Assembly (NCBI RefSeq): GCF_963855985.1
Contig: NC_087110.1
Location: 4,889,001-4,953,000, forward strand
Origin: Ostrinia nubilalis
Taxonomy: Eukaryota; Arthropoda; Insecta; Lepidoptera; Crambidae
Reading direction: 5' to 3'
DNA length: 64,000 nt
The position numbers and the translations under genes were made by a program. Each line of letters begins with the position of its first letter. Within the stretch, counting starts at the first letter, position 1. This document shows, piece by piece, positions 12,838-23,690 of this stretch. The notes beneath the pieces are model-generated. The model ran no database searches. It worked only from the letters and a program-made list of their open reading frames with translations, and was not told the DNA's origin.

Positions 12838-12925
12838 TGAGGAGGGAGTTCGCCTCTACAACCGATGTGAACAACGCCTCAACGTGGCCACGACCGCTCT
12901 GCCAAGAGCGAAACGAAGAAGAAGA
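12838..12925 (+). mobile_element. LINE 3' tail fragment
   Basis: Contains GGCCACGACCGCTCTGCCAA, then GAGCG and a GAAGAAGAAGAG tail, matching the 3' end of the LINE fragment that finishes at about 12180. Nothing else of the element is preserved here. Confidence 0.5.
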
Positions 12926-13052
12926 GCATTCTCACAAGTGGTATATTGATAATTCACAAGATTTAAACAATAATTTAACTTAAAACACCATTTAATAATC
13001 TTGCCGAACTCCGAAAATCAAATACTTGGTACGGTTATTAATAAGTACTTAC

Positions 13053-13166
13053 GGTTCAGCTTTAATAATAAAATCTTCCTCTGCATCAGTGGTTAGCTTG
13101 GCTCTCAAAGCTTTTAGCTTTTCAATTTGCAACTGTAGATATGACTTGGTGTTTTCATCCTCCATG
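13053..13166 (-). CDS. Coding exon with start codon, unidentified gene
   Basis: On the - strand the acceptor TTTTGTTACAG is followed by one base and an ATG at 13165. The frame runs 37 codons plus two bases to the strong donor CC|GTAAGT at 13052. The peptide is MEDENTKSYLQLQIEKLKAL followed by RAKLTTDAEEDFIIKAE, a short charged helix likely to be a coiled coil. The acceptor before the ATG implies a non-coding 5' exon further upstream (higher coordinate). It ends in phase 2 and would splice to an exon beginning with one base. No family was recognised. It may share a gene with 9885-9985 and 5638-5811. Confidence 0.5.
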
Positions 13167-14490
13167 CTGTAACAAAAGTGTAGATTTCAGTGGAAATGCG
13201 TATGAAATACTTATTTACCGAGGTTGCACAGCGAGCAGGTAAAACTACATACCACAAAAGTTTGGTTCTCATAATAAGGTAGTTATCAAAATCACTAGTC
13301 AATTGACATACTTTTTATGAGCTGTCAAACGGTGACGAATTTTGATATTTAAATTGACTGATTGATACAAATATCGCAAGAGCCACGCACGTCACGTACC
13401 TTGCCACTGTGAATATACCTTAAATCTTAAGAACAGTTAAGGATTTCAAGTAAACCCTTATTATGAGCACTAACTTGTAACCTAGTATCAGAGTTGAGTT
13501 TATGAGCATCGTCTCTAAGAGTCCTTGACAAGAAGCGAATGTGTAGAGTTCCGACTGCTAAGCTATGGTAGTTTAATAGAAGTAACGTGGAAGGTCCGAG
13601 ACAATGGACTTTGTTCTTGTAGCTATTAGTAGCAACTAGATCGGTCCGGGTCACTTTACGAATTGCGTCTTATTGATGAACATTTTGTTCCGTAGAGCCC
13701 CCGAATTTAGACTTCCTATTTACAAATCCAGTGATGCTATTGCCTAACTAAACAGGAGTTATTGGAATGGTATAGGTCTGAAACTCAAATTACTTTGGAC
13801 ACAACAAGACCCAAGAGGAAGACTTACTACGTCTTCAGCCTTCAGGATCTTCTTACAAGATGAGATCAGAACCCCGAAAACTTAAAAAAAGAATCGAAAA
13901 GTTATTAAAATATTTTTTTAATACCTATTAGGTAGTAGTAGTAGTAGTTACGTACACAGGTCTAGTAAAATTGGTGGAATAGTTTTCAGTCATAATGGAT
14001 TACGAAATGTTGGGTGCCTGTCTCCCACTGGTCACTGCTCTTATCCCCCGATCGATAGGTAATTAATTAGGTCTGTTCTATAAAATATTTTAACAGTAAC
14101 CTAATAAATAATAAAATAATAAATAGTTTAAAAAACTAGAAATACGCTCTTAGTTTAGAGTTCCTATGGCTATCTCCCGACTCCTATCAGGACCCTGGAC
14201 ATCATCAACCCAAACTCGATGAGATTCCGCCGTTTCGTTTAGGAGTTCCTATGGCCACCTTCCAGTCCCATCATGGTACGCTAGATGGTACCATAATATT
14301 GCATTGTCATCTAATTTACAAATAATTGCCAAGTTTGATGATGATACAAGAATTAGAAGTGCGTGTAATTCAGATTCCTAGATTCCATTACAAAGTTACA
14401 TACAGAACGACCTAATAAAAGCGTGTTAAAAATTGAGCGTAATCGCGGATACCTCCGTCTTAAATTAATTGGCAATTCACATTTTTAGAG

Positions 14491-14498
14491 GGATAGAG
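14491..14498 (+). repeat. Left target-site duplication GGATAGAG
   Basis: An 8-bp direct repeat, identical to 27784-27791, abuts the outer end of the left 834-bp arm. Confidence 0.8.
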
Positions 14499-15332
14499 AC
14501 CTGAATGTCTCCAACTTCCTCATTGGCCCTAGAGCAATTCCAAGTGTACCATCAATAAAAGCCTAATTAGAGTCATCAAACCTCTCAGTCATTCAATTAG
14601 AGCCATTAGAACTTCATAACTATGAGTTGTTTTCTATGTGTAAGCTGAGGACACGTGTCTCCAGCTGACACATCTGTATCTTCGTAAATATTTATGCTAC
14701 GATAATGTATTATACCTCAAAAATTACAGTCGAATCCAAATAGTAGGCTTTCCACTTTTCAAGACTTTAGCTCAAATACTGTTAAAACCACGATCAAAAA
14801 ACTATGTGCGAGCTGGAGTACCGTGTCTCCAGCTTACACATCTGTATCTTCGTAAATATTTAAGCTACATCAATGTTTTATATCTCATAAATTAAAGTCG
14901 AATAAAAAAACCCGACTTCAATTCTTTCAAAGCTTTATTTCGAACCGTTTTCGAACTACGAACCGATACGTATGTGTAAGCTGGTGACACGTAACACACG
15001 GTGGATTATTAAAACCGTATAAGTTAGAGTTGCGTTTTAAAGATCAAATAATTCGTTATAATTAAAGTACACACGAGACATAATTTCAAATCTCTAGGCC
15101 TCTTAGTTTCAGAATTAAAAGCCAAAAACTATTTTCCCGCCAAATAATTCAAATAATATGGCTCGACTGCGACGTTGCCGTTCCGTGCGTCCACTAGAGC
15201 AGTCGAATTTGAACCTAAAAACTAGTACTGTTTGAATCGTTTTTATTTGTAGTTTAAATCATTTAATTTCGATTATAAGAATTTTAGACTAGGAGCCGGC
15301 TGATTTCTGTATTGAGTACCTAATAACCTATA
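14499..15332 (+). repeat. Left 834-bp terminal inverted repeat
   Basis: Contains two related subunits starting near 14638 and 14810, each with a hairpin core of the type GTAAGCTGAGGACACGTGTC...CCAGCTGACAC, followed by ATCTGTATCTTCGTAAATAT. A third, partial unit starts near 14970 (GTGTAAGCTGGTGACACG). Repeated subterminal hairpins are a plausible transposase-binding array. The inner boundary is at AATAACCTATA. Confidence 0.8.
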
Positions 15333-15408
15333 AAATATTTTGATAATAAGTTTTTATTTTGATCACAATGTTTTATTTAATCGAGGCAAAAACATTGCAT
15401 CTATACTA

Positions 15409-15545
15409 ATATTATAAATGTGAAAGTAACTTTGTCTTGCTTTCACGCCTAAACCACTGAACCGATTTTGATGAAATTTGGCATAGAGATGGTTGAGTCC
15501 CGGGAAAGGACGTAGGATAGATTTTATCCCAGTTTTTGAAATATG
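15409..15545 (+). mobile_element. Helitron-like fragment
   Basis: Begins ACTAATATTATAAATGTGAA and contains AAACCACTGAACCGATTTTG, the conserved block of Lep1-like elements. The 3' CTAG end is not preserved. It lies just inside the left arm of the giant element. Confidence 0.5.
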
Positions 15546-16173
15546 ATAAAGATTTTCATCATTATCATATCATCTGAAAATTATAAATAACTTGAAAAAA
15601 TCGAGTATTCGGGTAGCCCTAGTGATACTCTACCTCTGGGCTTCGGCTTGACAGTACTTTTTGGGAAACCTTGTACAGGTGAACAATGGTGGCGCCCCCT
15701 ATCAATGTGTTTGGTGGGACAGTTCAGTTTAGTGGGTCTTTTATAGCTGAGACGGTTCATTGTTCAATACAATCAATTCTTTCCTCTCTATTATTTTAGG
15801 TGCCTTATGTACGTATAGATTACGCACATTCTTTTTATATGAACGTAAGGGTGGGATTTAGGGGGTCACAAAACCGGTTTTACCGAAACCGAAAAAAAAA
15901 AACTGTATTCAGACATGGCAAAACCAGGTTATTCTTGGAAATATAATAGCTAGAATGAAATACTAAAATAACAATCAAAAACGTTTTTATTCAGCTTGAT
16001 TATTATCACAGATCAATTAACATTTTTAATAATTAAGGTAGATACACTATACTAGAAATCCGATGATCTACGTTCTTGTCGGGTATCACTAATGAAATAA
16101 AATTCCTACTTCATAAAACTAATTAATCAGGTAAATTATTTATCACAGATCGATCAACTTTTAATAACCTAGG

Positions 16174-16392
16174 TAGGGTAAGGTGGGGCACAATGTTACA
16201 CGGGGTACAATGTTACAATGCATATTTCTCCGTCCCTTTCTATTAGTTGTATGATGTTGGTATACACGTTTGTCAAGCTCATAAGAGCTGCTGAACTGAG
16301 CCGCTGAACATCATACAACTAATAGAAAGGGACGGAGAAATATGCATTGTAACATTGTACCCCGTGTAACATTGTGCCCCACCTTACCCTAT
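16174..16392. mobile_element. Near-perfect palindromic MITE
   Basis: Arms 16174-16258 and 16307-16392 are inverted copies of about 85 bp with no mismatch seen by eye, separated by about 48 bp. The ends are TAGGGTAAGGTGGGGCACAA and its complement. Its transcript could fold as one long hairpin. The small frame here is an accident. Confidence 0.8.
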
Positions 16393-17044
16393 ACTTTACT
16401 GTGTAGTAGAATACTGGTGATCCACGGTCGGGTCGGGGAGGTTTCCGGCTTTTTTTTTTTTGAAGGGACGCGCGCTGGTAGCTGGAGGAGCTTTTCCAGC
16501 TTCACCGGGCAGAGTGGCGAGTACAGAAGGTACTCTAGCCGTTTGGCGATCGTCGGTGCGCGTGCCGACGAGGCCGAGTGTGGGCTTCGCGAAGCGAAAG
16601 CGAAGACGTTCGCGATCGGGCCGTAGATTCCGGCTACTGGGACTAGAGGTGGGCGCCACGCCGGCGCGCCGCCGCCGCCGCGAATTTTTTCACGCCGCCG
16701 CCGCCGACGACCAGCTGTCGGCGCGCCGATACTGATACTGTACCAACTATTTTCAATTTATTCTTCTCCTACCGTGTACTAATTTGTGTTTCGAACGCAG
16801 AAGAACTATTTTTTTATTGAGTTGAGCGGCTATTCTAGTTCAATAAAGTCCTAGTATCACTGTGACCGGTACCGATCTATTGTGATCGCCGCTATTTTCC
16901 TTACAGTTTATCTCCGAGTCCTGCATCCATTAGGAACTGCAGTATCTTTTCAGCAGTATCTTGTGGGCTTAGGATGTGTTTACCCAGGTGTAAGCTCCGC
17001 TTGCGCAGCAAAGGTCCGCAGACGTGAGAATGTGTAGTGGCGTT

Positions 17045-17705
17045 TCATCTGCCTCTTGGCATCTGCCCCATAGTGGACAAGTGCTTGTTTAAGCTGCAGT
17101 GTCCAGTGGGGGCTTGAACTAGGATGCGCATTTTGATCCTACTCAGTCCTATGATCTGCTTAGAGCATTTTCGGTCATAGGGTTTTATGAGAGCTTTGGA
17201 ATGAGTGAATCCTGGCGTGTCTGACCATGTCTTAAAGGATTGGTTTAAATAGATGTTCTCCAGGGTCATTCGAGCGAGACTTTTGGGAATGTCACAAAAG
17301 GGTTCTGGGCCATATTGTGTTCCCTCCGCTCCCGCTCTGGACAGTTCATCGGCATTTTCATTGCCACGATTCCCGAGTGACCTGGAACCCATCTCAGCGT
17401 TACTCTATTACGTTCTCCTAGGGTATTCAGTCAACTCATGCAGTTTTCTACCAACTTTGAGGTGATTAAGTTGGAGTTAAGGCGATGGCCCATCAGCGCG
17501 GCCTGACTGTCCGAGTTAATGTAAATATGTGGTTGGCATCATTTTTTCGCAGGTTAGCTTCCGCACATTCAACAATGGCGTAGACTTCTGCCTCAAAGAT
17601 AGAGGCAAAATTTACCCAGGCTTTGAGATAGCCTAAGCTTCGGCTGCTCTCCATACACGCCAAAGCCTACGTTAGGGCCCATTTTTGACCCATCAGTAAA
17701 CCATA
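17045..17705 (-). mobile_element. LINE fragment with RNase H domain, broken
   Basis: On the - strand the sequence first encodes WFTDGSKMGPNVGFGVYGEQ, the start of an RNase H domain with its first catalytic Asp. After stops and frameshifts it continues with GNENADELSRAGAEGT and GPEPFCDIP, the end of that domain. A downstream piece reads LSRIKMRILVQAPTGHCSLN, typical of the region following RNase H in non-LTR retrotransposons. It is clearly degenerate. Confidence 0.7.
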
Positions 17706-18249
17706 TAATAGAAGAACTAACTATAATAAGTATTTATTCTTTAATGCCATATAAATTGGTACACAAGGCGAACTTAATGCCGTTGATATATTAATAAATT
17801 GATTGAATAACTTAATACTAACTATATTAACAGTTAATCAAGTATATTATTCAAGTTTCTGCTTGGTCTAGTAAATAATAGATCGCGAGAGGCGCCGGTC
17901 CCTCTTGCTGCCAAGAAAAAAATTCCTGCCTTCGTCTGGCAGTCAACCCACACTATTGGAATATACTTTTAAGCGAATCACTCACACAGAGATTGGCAAA
18001 TATGTCTCGGAATGCAAATGGGAACCACAACATCTGTAAAGCAACAAAGTACCTCCCTCAAAGTGTTCTCCGCTTATTATGTCCGATAATACATGAGTGC
18101 GAACTCAGAAGAAAAATCTCAGACCTTTGCCATGACAAGCCAGTTTATTTAAACCCATTGACACGGATAATCCAAAAAATCCACAATTCAATCAAAAAAA
18201 TAAGATCAAGCGTTGGACTTGATCCGAGACTTGCAGCTATGCCTGCCTT

Positions 18250-18720
18250 TGATTCCTACTGATGGTGATGATTCATCCGACCGATTTCGGTCATGACTGG
18301 TCATGGTGACTGACCACTTCAACTTAGCTGTCTTAGCGGCGCTGGTGCGCCCGAAGATGGCTTACCTAGCCAATCTTCGCGGCAAACTCCTCGCACATTG
18401 AGAGTAATTACCCGCCGCCAACATAATTGTAGTGAATGGCGGCAGATGGACGGGATTTACATCATCGCGTTATGCGACGAGTTCTGTTTTGCGCTTTCGC
18501 CAACACAATCTCCTGCCATTCTAGGTGCTGTGCTGCCAAACCTTCCCATTGTGATTTGAGAGGGCCCATTTTGCATCTTTTCGTATGCTGCTTCTGGACA
18601 TCTTTGTACTTGACTATCTGAGGAGTTGACCGCCATGTTTCCGCTTATCCTCCTCAAGTTCAAAGTAGAAGATTGATTCCTACTGCGCTAATTGAGGACG
18701 AAAGACGCAGGAGGACAAAG
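18250..18720 (+). repeat. Dispersed repeat-like block around CCGACCGATTTCGGTCATGA
   Basis: A GC-richer block starting near GATTCATCCGACCGATTTCG resembles sequence common in lepidopteran LTR or LINE debris. I see no second copy in this window, so its repeat nature rests on general familiarity only. The frames here show no motif. Confidence 0.25.
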
Positions 18721-18899
18721 TAACTGACATAGCATAGCCCACAGAATCCTGTACGTCTGCTTTCGCTGCGGCTTCAGCTGGGTTTTATCATAAAGGACTA
18801 CTCTATAAAATTAAAAAGTACCTTCTAGCACACTTCTACTACCTGCTGATGGATTCTTATCTCAGTGACAGACAGTTTTAAATCAAACTCGTTGACAAA

Positions 18900-19190
18900 A
18901 TCTTCTCTTTTTAGCTGCAGAACTGGAGTACCTGCATTAAAATCCTGGACTGTAGGATTACATGGAAAGACCATAAATACAAATAAAACAGAACTGTATA
19001 TAATATTCCACCGACAGTCAGCTAATCCAACATAAACTATGTGCCTCCAAAGAGCTCAAAAATACACGTTAAGGGTACTTTTATCGGCACATTGTTACGC
19101 TCGCCTTTAGGAAATACACGAGAACCTGATCTCAGCCAAACCCGCTATCCAAATATCAAAGTACCTATGATCAAGAGAGCTAATTTACTA
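18900..19190 (+). mobile_element. Degraded jockey-like LINE fragment
   Basis: Frame-shifted + strand pieces resemble the thumb region of LINE reverse transcriptases: an ILDCRITWKDH-like block near 18940, and PDLSQTRYPNIKVP near 19110-19160. It is too broken to define ends. Confidence 0.35.
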
Positions 19191-19532
19191 GGGTAAACCA
19201 CTGCTCTAGTGGCTCAAACCCCAACCAACTGCAAATCACCTAATTAGTCTTGACGACAGATACTAAAAAAGCAGATTTAAAAAATATATCTAATAAACAA
19301 AGGTCAAACAAGGTCACGCCGCCGACGCCGCCGCCGCCGAGGTCAAAAAGTCGGCGCGCCGCCGCCGGCCAATTGTATATCGGCGCCCACCTCTAACTGG
19401 GACTGCAATTAACTGGGACAGTGGTCCCAGTCGCTGGATCGATAAAAATTAAATATTTTTCTTCCAGCGACTAGGTTCACTCATAGATAACTTAAAAAAA
19501 TATATTATTCAAGCCAAAATCGGTATCGTACT

Positions 19533-20140
19533 AAAAGGACAATGACCAAAAGTGGTCCAAATGTCCACCACTAATGAGACCTATATTGGCTTATGGTCCA
19601 TTAAATAGAGATTAACTTTCAGTATGGGACGAAAAATAAATAAACTGTCAGTAAAAAGTTATGACTGTATGAAAAATTGTAGTAGTTTACGCGCTAATCT
19701 CAGGAACTACTGGTCCGATTTGAAAAATTATTTTTGTTATGGATAGCCCATTTATCAAGGATGGTTTTAGGTTATATAACATCACCCTACAACCAATAGG
19801 GGCGGAGCAGCAGCGACCACCCGACCATAATTCCAATATTGTTGTCTTTCTTCTGAGTTTTTTTTTCTTTTAGCGAGAATCTAACACGGCACACTAAGCG
19901 ACATGACATAATATGCATAGATTAATCCGAAATGTGCGATGGATAGAATGATATCAAGAACATTAATTTTCAGATGAAAAGGTAAAAACATGACTTTTCA
20001 TTCAGTCATAACTTTTTACTGACAGCATATTTTTGATTGCGGTTTGGTTATAATGAATCAGTATTTAGTAGACTATTTTACTACATAGGTGGTGGTTGAC
20101 ATTTGGACCACACTCCATACATTTTTGGTCATTGTCCTTT
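19533..20140 (+). mobile_element. MITE family Q, copy 1
   Basis: The inverted ends AAAGGACAATGACCAAAAGT and TTTTTGGTCATTGTCCTTT are extended by the related TGGTCCAAATGTCCACCACT pair. About 610 bp. A same-orientation copy lies at 30357-30984. It includes a T-rich run ending in TTTCTTTTAGCGAG and no credible gene. Confidence 0.75.
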
Positions 20141-21399
20141 ATGAATGGTCCCAGAAAAGTATTAAATTTTTACTGATCTGGCGATTGGGACCGCGGTCCT
20201 AGTTGATTGCGGTCCCAGTTGGCGGAAACCTCGGGTCGGGTATCACTCATCCATCAGAGATTCGTAAATCTAATTAATCTATTTAATTACCACAGATAAA
20301 TCATATTTTACTAACTAAATCACCTAAAAGTAACCTTTTCATTAGTGTAACCTAAAAGTAAACCAAAGCAGTTCAAAAATCAGCTAAAAGGTTACAAAAG
20401 TAACCTTCTGGCAACACTGACTGTTTCTCAATATTGCAGTCAACTGTCATCTTTTTTTTTAATACAAGTTTTACGGCTATGGATATAGATCCTTACGGCC
20501 AATTCTGTGCAAATGCTGTGTTTCGTCTATTTTGTGATGTCTTAGTAGTGATTGTGATTTGTGATGTTAATGTTGTTATTTTTTTTTTTCAACAAAAGAA
20601 GAAGAATTCAATGAGGGCTTTCGCGATTGGAAAATCCGCCAGATGGCAATACGTAGACGCGAGGTCCAAATGCTGCGTGATTGGTGGATTTTGACATATC
20701 TGTCAATGTCATGCAAAATCTGTTTGTAACCATAGAGCAAAATACAGGGTGAAAACGATAAGTGATCTCACTCGATTTTTTCTAAACTATACAAGATATC
20801 AATAAACTAGTTATTGATCCTGAAAGTGCTTCATGAGCTCTATCAAACGGTATTAATAATAGGTTACAGAATAAACTGGATCTATCCGAAACTTCAATGT
20901 TTCCAGCTTCCATACATTTGGTAGTCACATTATTTTAAAAACTACATATGATATCGTAAAACTGATTACTGATTCTAAAAGTGCTTCACAAGCTCTATCC
21001 AATGGTATCAATAATAGGTTACAGAATAAACTGGATCTAACCAAAAATTCAATGTTTCCTTCTTCCATACATTTAGTACTACTACCACAGTCATGACACT
21101 CATCTCTTGACAATATTATAGCAAGTAAAGCCTTAAACCAATGTTTTTCATTAATAATTTAAAATAAGAATACAATTTACGAGTTTATTTTAAGTATTTA
21201 TTATTAAATTAAAAAAATTACACTTCTAATATTGTGTGTCTGGCCAGGCCTGGCTCACTCCGCGCGGTACATCCGATAATTACCTACAGCGAAGCGCCCC
21301 GCCGGCGGGTATTATATCAGTCGAGTGTCACGCGCGCGCCCGTCAGGACGCTGGCGTGCGTTGTAGTACCTAATTCTATGATCGAAGTATTATTACAAA

Positions 21400-21506
21400 A
21401 TGGACATAAAGAGAAAGAAATATTATTGTGCGGCGTTCGGGTGTTTAAATTCGAAAAGAAATCTACCAGATTTATCTCTTTTTTCGCTTCCCAAAGATGC
21501 TGAAAG
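21400..21506 (+). CDS. THAP-domain N-terminal exon, orphaned
   Basis: An ATG at 21400 opens 35 codons plus two bases, ending at a strong donor AAAG|GTATGT. The peptide is MDIKRKKYYCAAFGCLNSKR followed by NLPDLSLFSLPKDAE. This matches the start of the THAP zinc finger: the first Cys pair (C10 and C15) of the C2CH motif and the conserved proline- and leucine-rich strand ending in LPKD. THAP domains occur at the N-terminus of P-element-like transposases and of host THAP proteins. The rest of the finger (C..H, AVPTF) would be in the next exon, which I cannot find before the nested insertions begin. It is therefore probably a remnant of element Y's transposase gene. Confidence 0.6.
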
Positions 21507-21589
21507 GTATGTTGGCCATGTGTAGGTAATCAATAATTCTTAGGATAGTATAGGAACCTAACCTACCATGAGTACTGCTCAGAATGCGT

Positions 21590-21665
21590 TCGTTCGTTTC
21601 AGCAAATTAATGACGTCCACTGCTGGACAAAGGCCTCTCCCAAGGTTTTCCATAATGAATGCGTA
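21590..21665 (-). mobile_element. RTE-type LINE 3' fragment
   Basis: An inverted copy of the common 3' tail: CGTCCACTGCTGGACAAAGG then CCTCTCCCAAGG. About 75 bp remains. Confidence 0.6.
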
Positions 21666-22040
21666 CCTACTTACCTACATACGTACCTCATTACAAATAA
21701 GTATATTAATTATTTTTTTACTAGACACTACTAGACAGCAACCCTAACAGCGTAAGAAGAGTTCAGAGGCACGCGATAGAAAGAGACAAAACTTGTAGGT
21801 GAATAAAATTGTAGGTACGTAGTGCTGTGCGAGCTGAATTCCACTGTATCGCGTCGTAGCAAGACTCGCATTTATTTAAATCGTCTTGCGGAGTAATCCT
21901 TCTGTACCTGTACTATTACTTATTCTGTGGTCTGGCATACATTTAGTATGGAAGCTGGAAACATTGAATTTTCAGATAGATCCAGTTTATTCTGTAACTT
22001 ATTATTGGTACCGTTTGAAAGAGCTCATTAAAGCCTGACC

Positions 22041-22209
22041 TGAGCCCCGATTACGGTAATTTTTAACGTCTACAATCCAGACACGCTTCTCGATTCTGCG
22101 ATACGATTGGTCGTTCAACAGCGTACGTCAGCTGTTTTGACCAATCGTATCGCAGAATCAGAAGCGTGTCTGGATTGTGGACGTTAAAAGTTACCGTAAT
22201 CGGGGCTCA
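22041..22209. mobile_element. Palindromic MITE family M, copy 1
   Basis: The inverted ends TGAGCCCCGATTACGG and CCGTAATCGGGGCTCA extend inward through TCTGCGATACGATTGGTC. The central AACAGCGTACGTCAGCTG is the loop. A second copy at 59815-59972 has its centre in the opposite orientation. Confidence 0.75.
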
Positions 22210-22638
22210 GGGACATAAAAACCCTCGCCATGTTGCGGAAAACTAATGGTACTAATTTCTTTTAATGGCAACAGTAACTGAAAACTTCATTGAAATGTCA
22301 CCTTGCATGTCAGTCTCAGTCAGTCTATTGCTGTCAAAGTGTAAACCTCAGAATACAGAACAAACCAGTAGGCCTAAGATGCGCGCATCGACAATGACAT
22401 GATATGATAAGACAATTTTCGATCACGTAGATAATTTTATCATTTTCCCTAACATGGGACCATCGATAGAAAAGTCTATCGACCGCTATCGCGTGATAAC
22501 CCAATTGTTGCCATATTAAGAAAAATTTTGGCCAACCTTGAAATATTTTAGCTCATTCGTTCAATCTCGTTCATTTCTGCTATTAATTCGGCTAAAACAC
22601 ATATCTTAAAGCAGTGAGAACGTCATTAAAAAAAAGTT

Positions 22639-22884
22639 ATGTCAAATTTGTTGACATTACATGACTGCTTGATTGTATTGATTGTATTTGTGTTTTTAAA
22701 ATTGTATTTTTATGTTTCCAGTCTTATTTTTAATATTTCTAAAGTACGGAAAATATCAAACGAAGAGATAACCAAGTTAAAGAAAAACAATGAAGAATTC
22801 CTAATCATACCGATAGTATTAAAGAATGAAGTCTTCAAAAATAACAGAATAACCGAAGTCCGAACTCCACTACCTATCCCATAA
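22639..22884 (+). CDS. Small membrane protein ORF, unknown, inside transposon
   Basis: An 81-residue frame starting MSNLLTLHDCLIVLIVFVFL. Residues about 9-33 form one strongly hydrophobic helix. It is followed by a basic and acidic segment (KVRKISNEEITKLKKNNEEF) and a hydrophobic strand (LIIPIVLKN). It ends in TEVRTPLPIP. An AATAAA lies about 65 bases after the stop (22948). Downstream at 23261 an acceptor-like TTTTTTTTCAG precedes an acidic frame, TVDEEVWDYE, then stop, which might be an alternative last exon, but I find no good donor. No family was recognised. It may be transposon cargo, a captured host exon, or chance in AT-rich DNA. Confidence 0.3.
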   Translation: MSNLLTLHDCLIVLIVFVFLKLYFYVSSLIFNISKVRKISNEEITKLKKNNEEFLIIPIVLKNEVFKNNRITEVRTPLPIP

Positions 22885-23516
22885 TGCGAGGTTTACAGTA
22901 ATTATTCAACGTACATGAAGCAGTCAGAAAGTTTATTGAGATTTGAGAAATAAAGTTACACTCTTATGTAGCAAAGTAAGTACCTAAAGTCTAAAATATT
23001 AGCTATACTCCGCACATCTTGATTTTCATAAGTAATAACACCTGATAAAAGGAAAAATATCTTTATTCCTACAAATAAGCTTTCACCTTCTTTCCTATAT
23101 TTATTTCACATAGTTCTTTCACTGTGTAATAATATTGATGATCAACATTTTGTATGTAAACTTAAAATACAAATAGGATTAAGTAAATGTTTCTATTTAT
23201 GAACTGTTTATGTAATTGTAATAATATAATTGTGTTTAAATAATATTCTTTTTTTTTCAGACAGTGGATGAAGAAGTGTGGGATTATGAGTGATTATTTC
23301 ATTCTAAAGCAGACATTAGCAAGACTCGCTCACTGTCATGAAAATTCACAATAACAATCAGCAAAAAACTTCAAGGATACTGGCTAGGCTAACCAATTCA
23401 TGGAATTCTGTTGGTGTTTGAAATTATCAATAGCTATTGTAAAACAAAAGTTTTCCAAATAAAGATTTTGTAAATAATGGTTGAATTATTTTGAAATTAC
23501 ACTGCAATAATGAATT

Positions 23517-23690
23517 TATTGCCTGGTTGGTAGCGGCCTGCGTGATGTTGTCGGTCCACCTTGTGGGTGGACGTGCCACGCTGCGTATTCCAGTACCCGG
23601 CCTCCACTCCAGAACCTTGCTGCCCCATCGGGCAACATGGAAAGCATTACAGCAGTGGACGTCCTATGGCTGAGATGATGATGAATGAAT
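23517..23690. mobile_element. Chimeric RTE LINE tails joined in opposite orientation
   Basis: The first half (TTGGTAGCGGCCTGCGTGAT to CTTGCTGCC) is the LINE tail in - orientation. The second half (ATGGAAAGCATTACAGCAGT then GGACGTCCTATGGCTGAGAT) is the extreme 3' end in + orientation. The join falls near 23635. Confidence 0.55.

Larger units (their letters stand above)
16647..19392. mobile_element. Element R with GCC-repeat inverted ends, 2.7 kb
   Basis: The ends AGGTGGGCGCC and GGCGCCCACCT are followed inward on both sides by arrays of GCC/GGC trinucleotides and GGCGCGCC. The flanks CTAG and CTAA are compatible with a short imperfect target duplication. The interior holds LINE debris at 17045-17705 and 18900-19190. 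No transposase frame of its own was recognised. Confidence 0.5.
16623..20222. mobile_element. Element S with GGGACC-type inverted ends, split by insertions
   Basis: The right end at 20160-20222 (TGATCTGGCGATTGGGACCG then CGGTCCTAGTTGATTG) is matched in inverted form at 19398-19460 (AACTGGGACTGCAATTAACT then GGGACAGTGGTCCCAGTCGC). The outermost bases of the left end (CTACTGGGACTAG) lie at about 16634-16646, separated from the rest by the GC-rich element R. Element Q (19533-20140) fills most of the remaining interior. Confidence 0.5.

Noticed and set aside
14499..15332. Reading the 834-bp arm as an independent MITE
   Set aside because: No target duplication flanks either arm alone, whereas the outer flanks of the pair share a perfect octamer.
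16460..16735. Arginine-rich frame of 91 codons
   Set aside because: Arises from a GC-rich block and GCC trinucleotides at the end of element R; both strands are open over much of it.
17993..18262. 89-codon frame starting MANMSRNANGNH
   Set aside because: No family motif, lies in repeat debris, and no splice or promoter context supports it.
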